From the NCBI GenBank assembly GCA_030591195.1, contig JAUVBO010000104.1:1-7475 (forward strand): a stretch of 7,475 bases of DNA, read 5' to 3'. Positions 7,209-7,475 of the stretch are shown here, piece by piece. Position 1 is the first letter of the stretch. Each line of letters starts with the position of its first letter. A program made the position numbers and the translations under genes. The notes beneath the pieces were generated by a model. It saw only the letters and a list, made by a program, of their open reading frames with translations, did not search any database and was not told where the DNA came from. Source of the DNA: Pseudomonadota bacterium. Lineage in GTDB: Bacteria > Myxococcota > Polyangia > GCA-2747355 > JACKDQ01.

Positions 7209-7475
7209 CTAGCGGCGGGGCTTCGCCCGCCGACCCCGACGGGGGCCCGAGTGGCGGACGGGGGTGCCACGGGCGCCACCGCCCCGCTTGACGCTCCCGC
7301 CACGCTTACCGCGCCGACGGCGCGCCTCGTCCTCGTCGTCGCTGTTGCCCTGGCCGCGGTAGCGCCGACGCTTATCGTTACGCGGTCGCTGCACGGGTGC
7401 GCCGCGCTGGTAGCGGCGGTTGACGCGGCGATCGCGCCTCACATCGCGCCGGGCTGGCCGGACGCCAGCGCGCAC
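7209..7475 (-). CDS. Arg/Gly-rich basic C-terminal end of an unidentified protein (5' end probably outside window)
   Basis: The frame ends with TAG at 7211-7209 and stays open to the right edge, 88 codons. A GTG lies exactly at the edge, but there is no reason to take it as the start, so I treat this as the tail of a longer protein. Composition is extreme: 31 Arg and four Lys in 88 residues, many Gly, one acidic cluster (DDEDE), and RGG/RRG runs such as KRGGSVKRGGGARG. Codons end mostly in G or C, consistent with real coding. Tails like this are seen on RNA-binding proteins, notably some DEAD-box RNA helicases and rRNA pseudouridine synthases, and are expected to be disordered and to bind nucleic acid. 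Nothing here identifies the catalytic domain, and a GC-driven spurious frame cannot be excluded. Confidence 0.5.
   Translation of the reverse strand: MRAGVRPARRDVRRDRRVNRRYQRGAPVQRPRNDKRRRYRGQGNSDDEDEARRRRGKRGGSVKRGGGARGTPVRHSGPRRGRRAKPRR

Noticed and set aside
7213..7232. GC-rich hairpin CGGCGGG / CCCGCCG with loop GCTTCG after the helicase gene, considered as a terminator
   Set aside because: The 7-bp stem is sound, but no T-tract follows on either strand and it lies inside the last codons of the minus-strand frame. It may slow polymerase, but the sequence does not support calling a terminator.

Overview
The window is very GC-rich, with almost every codon ending in G or C and genes packed closely. 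It reads as a chromosomal segment of a high-GC Gram-negative bacterium. A cytosolic V4R-PAS hybrid histidine kinase, an AidB-like acyl-CoA dehydrogenase and a SWIM-SNF2 helicase together would suit a myxobacterium or related 'deltaproteobacterial' lineage. That placement is an inference; no rRNA or other marker is present.

Layout. (1) Positions 1-2272, minus strand: most of a large hybrid sensor kinase, with its C-terminus cut off by the left edge. Domain order is XylR_N/V4R ligand sensor, PAS, coiled coil, HisKA, HATPase_c, then the start of a receiver. (2) Positions 2273-2435: a divergent intergenic region of 163 bp with the only AT-rich patch of the window, overlapping -10-like boxes facing both ways, a short tandem repeat and small inverted repeats. 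(3) Positions 2436-4073, plus strand: a 545-residue AidB-like acyl-CoA dehydrogenase. (4) Positions 4085-7162, plus strand: a 1025-residue SNF2-family ATPase with an N-terminal SWIM zinc finger, 11 nt after the dehydrogenase stop and so probably in the same transcript. (5) Positions 7163-7208: a 46-bp convergent gap with no clear terminator. (6) Positions 7209-7475, minus strand: the Arg/Gly-rich C-terminal end of an unidentified protein running off the right edge.

How they may work together. The dehydrogenase and helicase look like a two-gene operon. E. coli AidB is an alkylation-response flavoprotein that binds DNA, so pairing an AidB-like protein with a DNA-translocase-type ATPase permits, but does not prove, a DNA-associated role. 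The divergent kinase has no visible membrane segment and should sense an intracellular ligand. Its V4R domain keeps the four zinc ligands known from the phenol sensor MopR, but has His where MopR has a phenol-contacting Trp. Its visible receiver has Val at the phosphoacceptor position. No mobile element, CRISPR array, tRNA or rRNA is visible.
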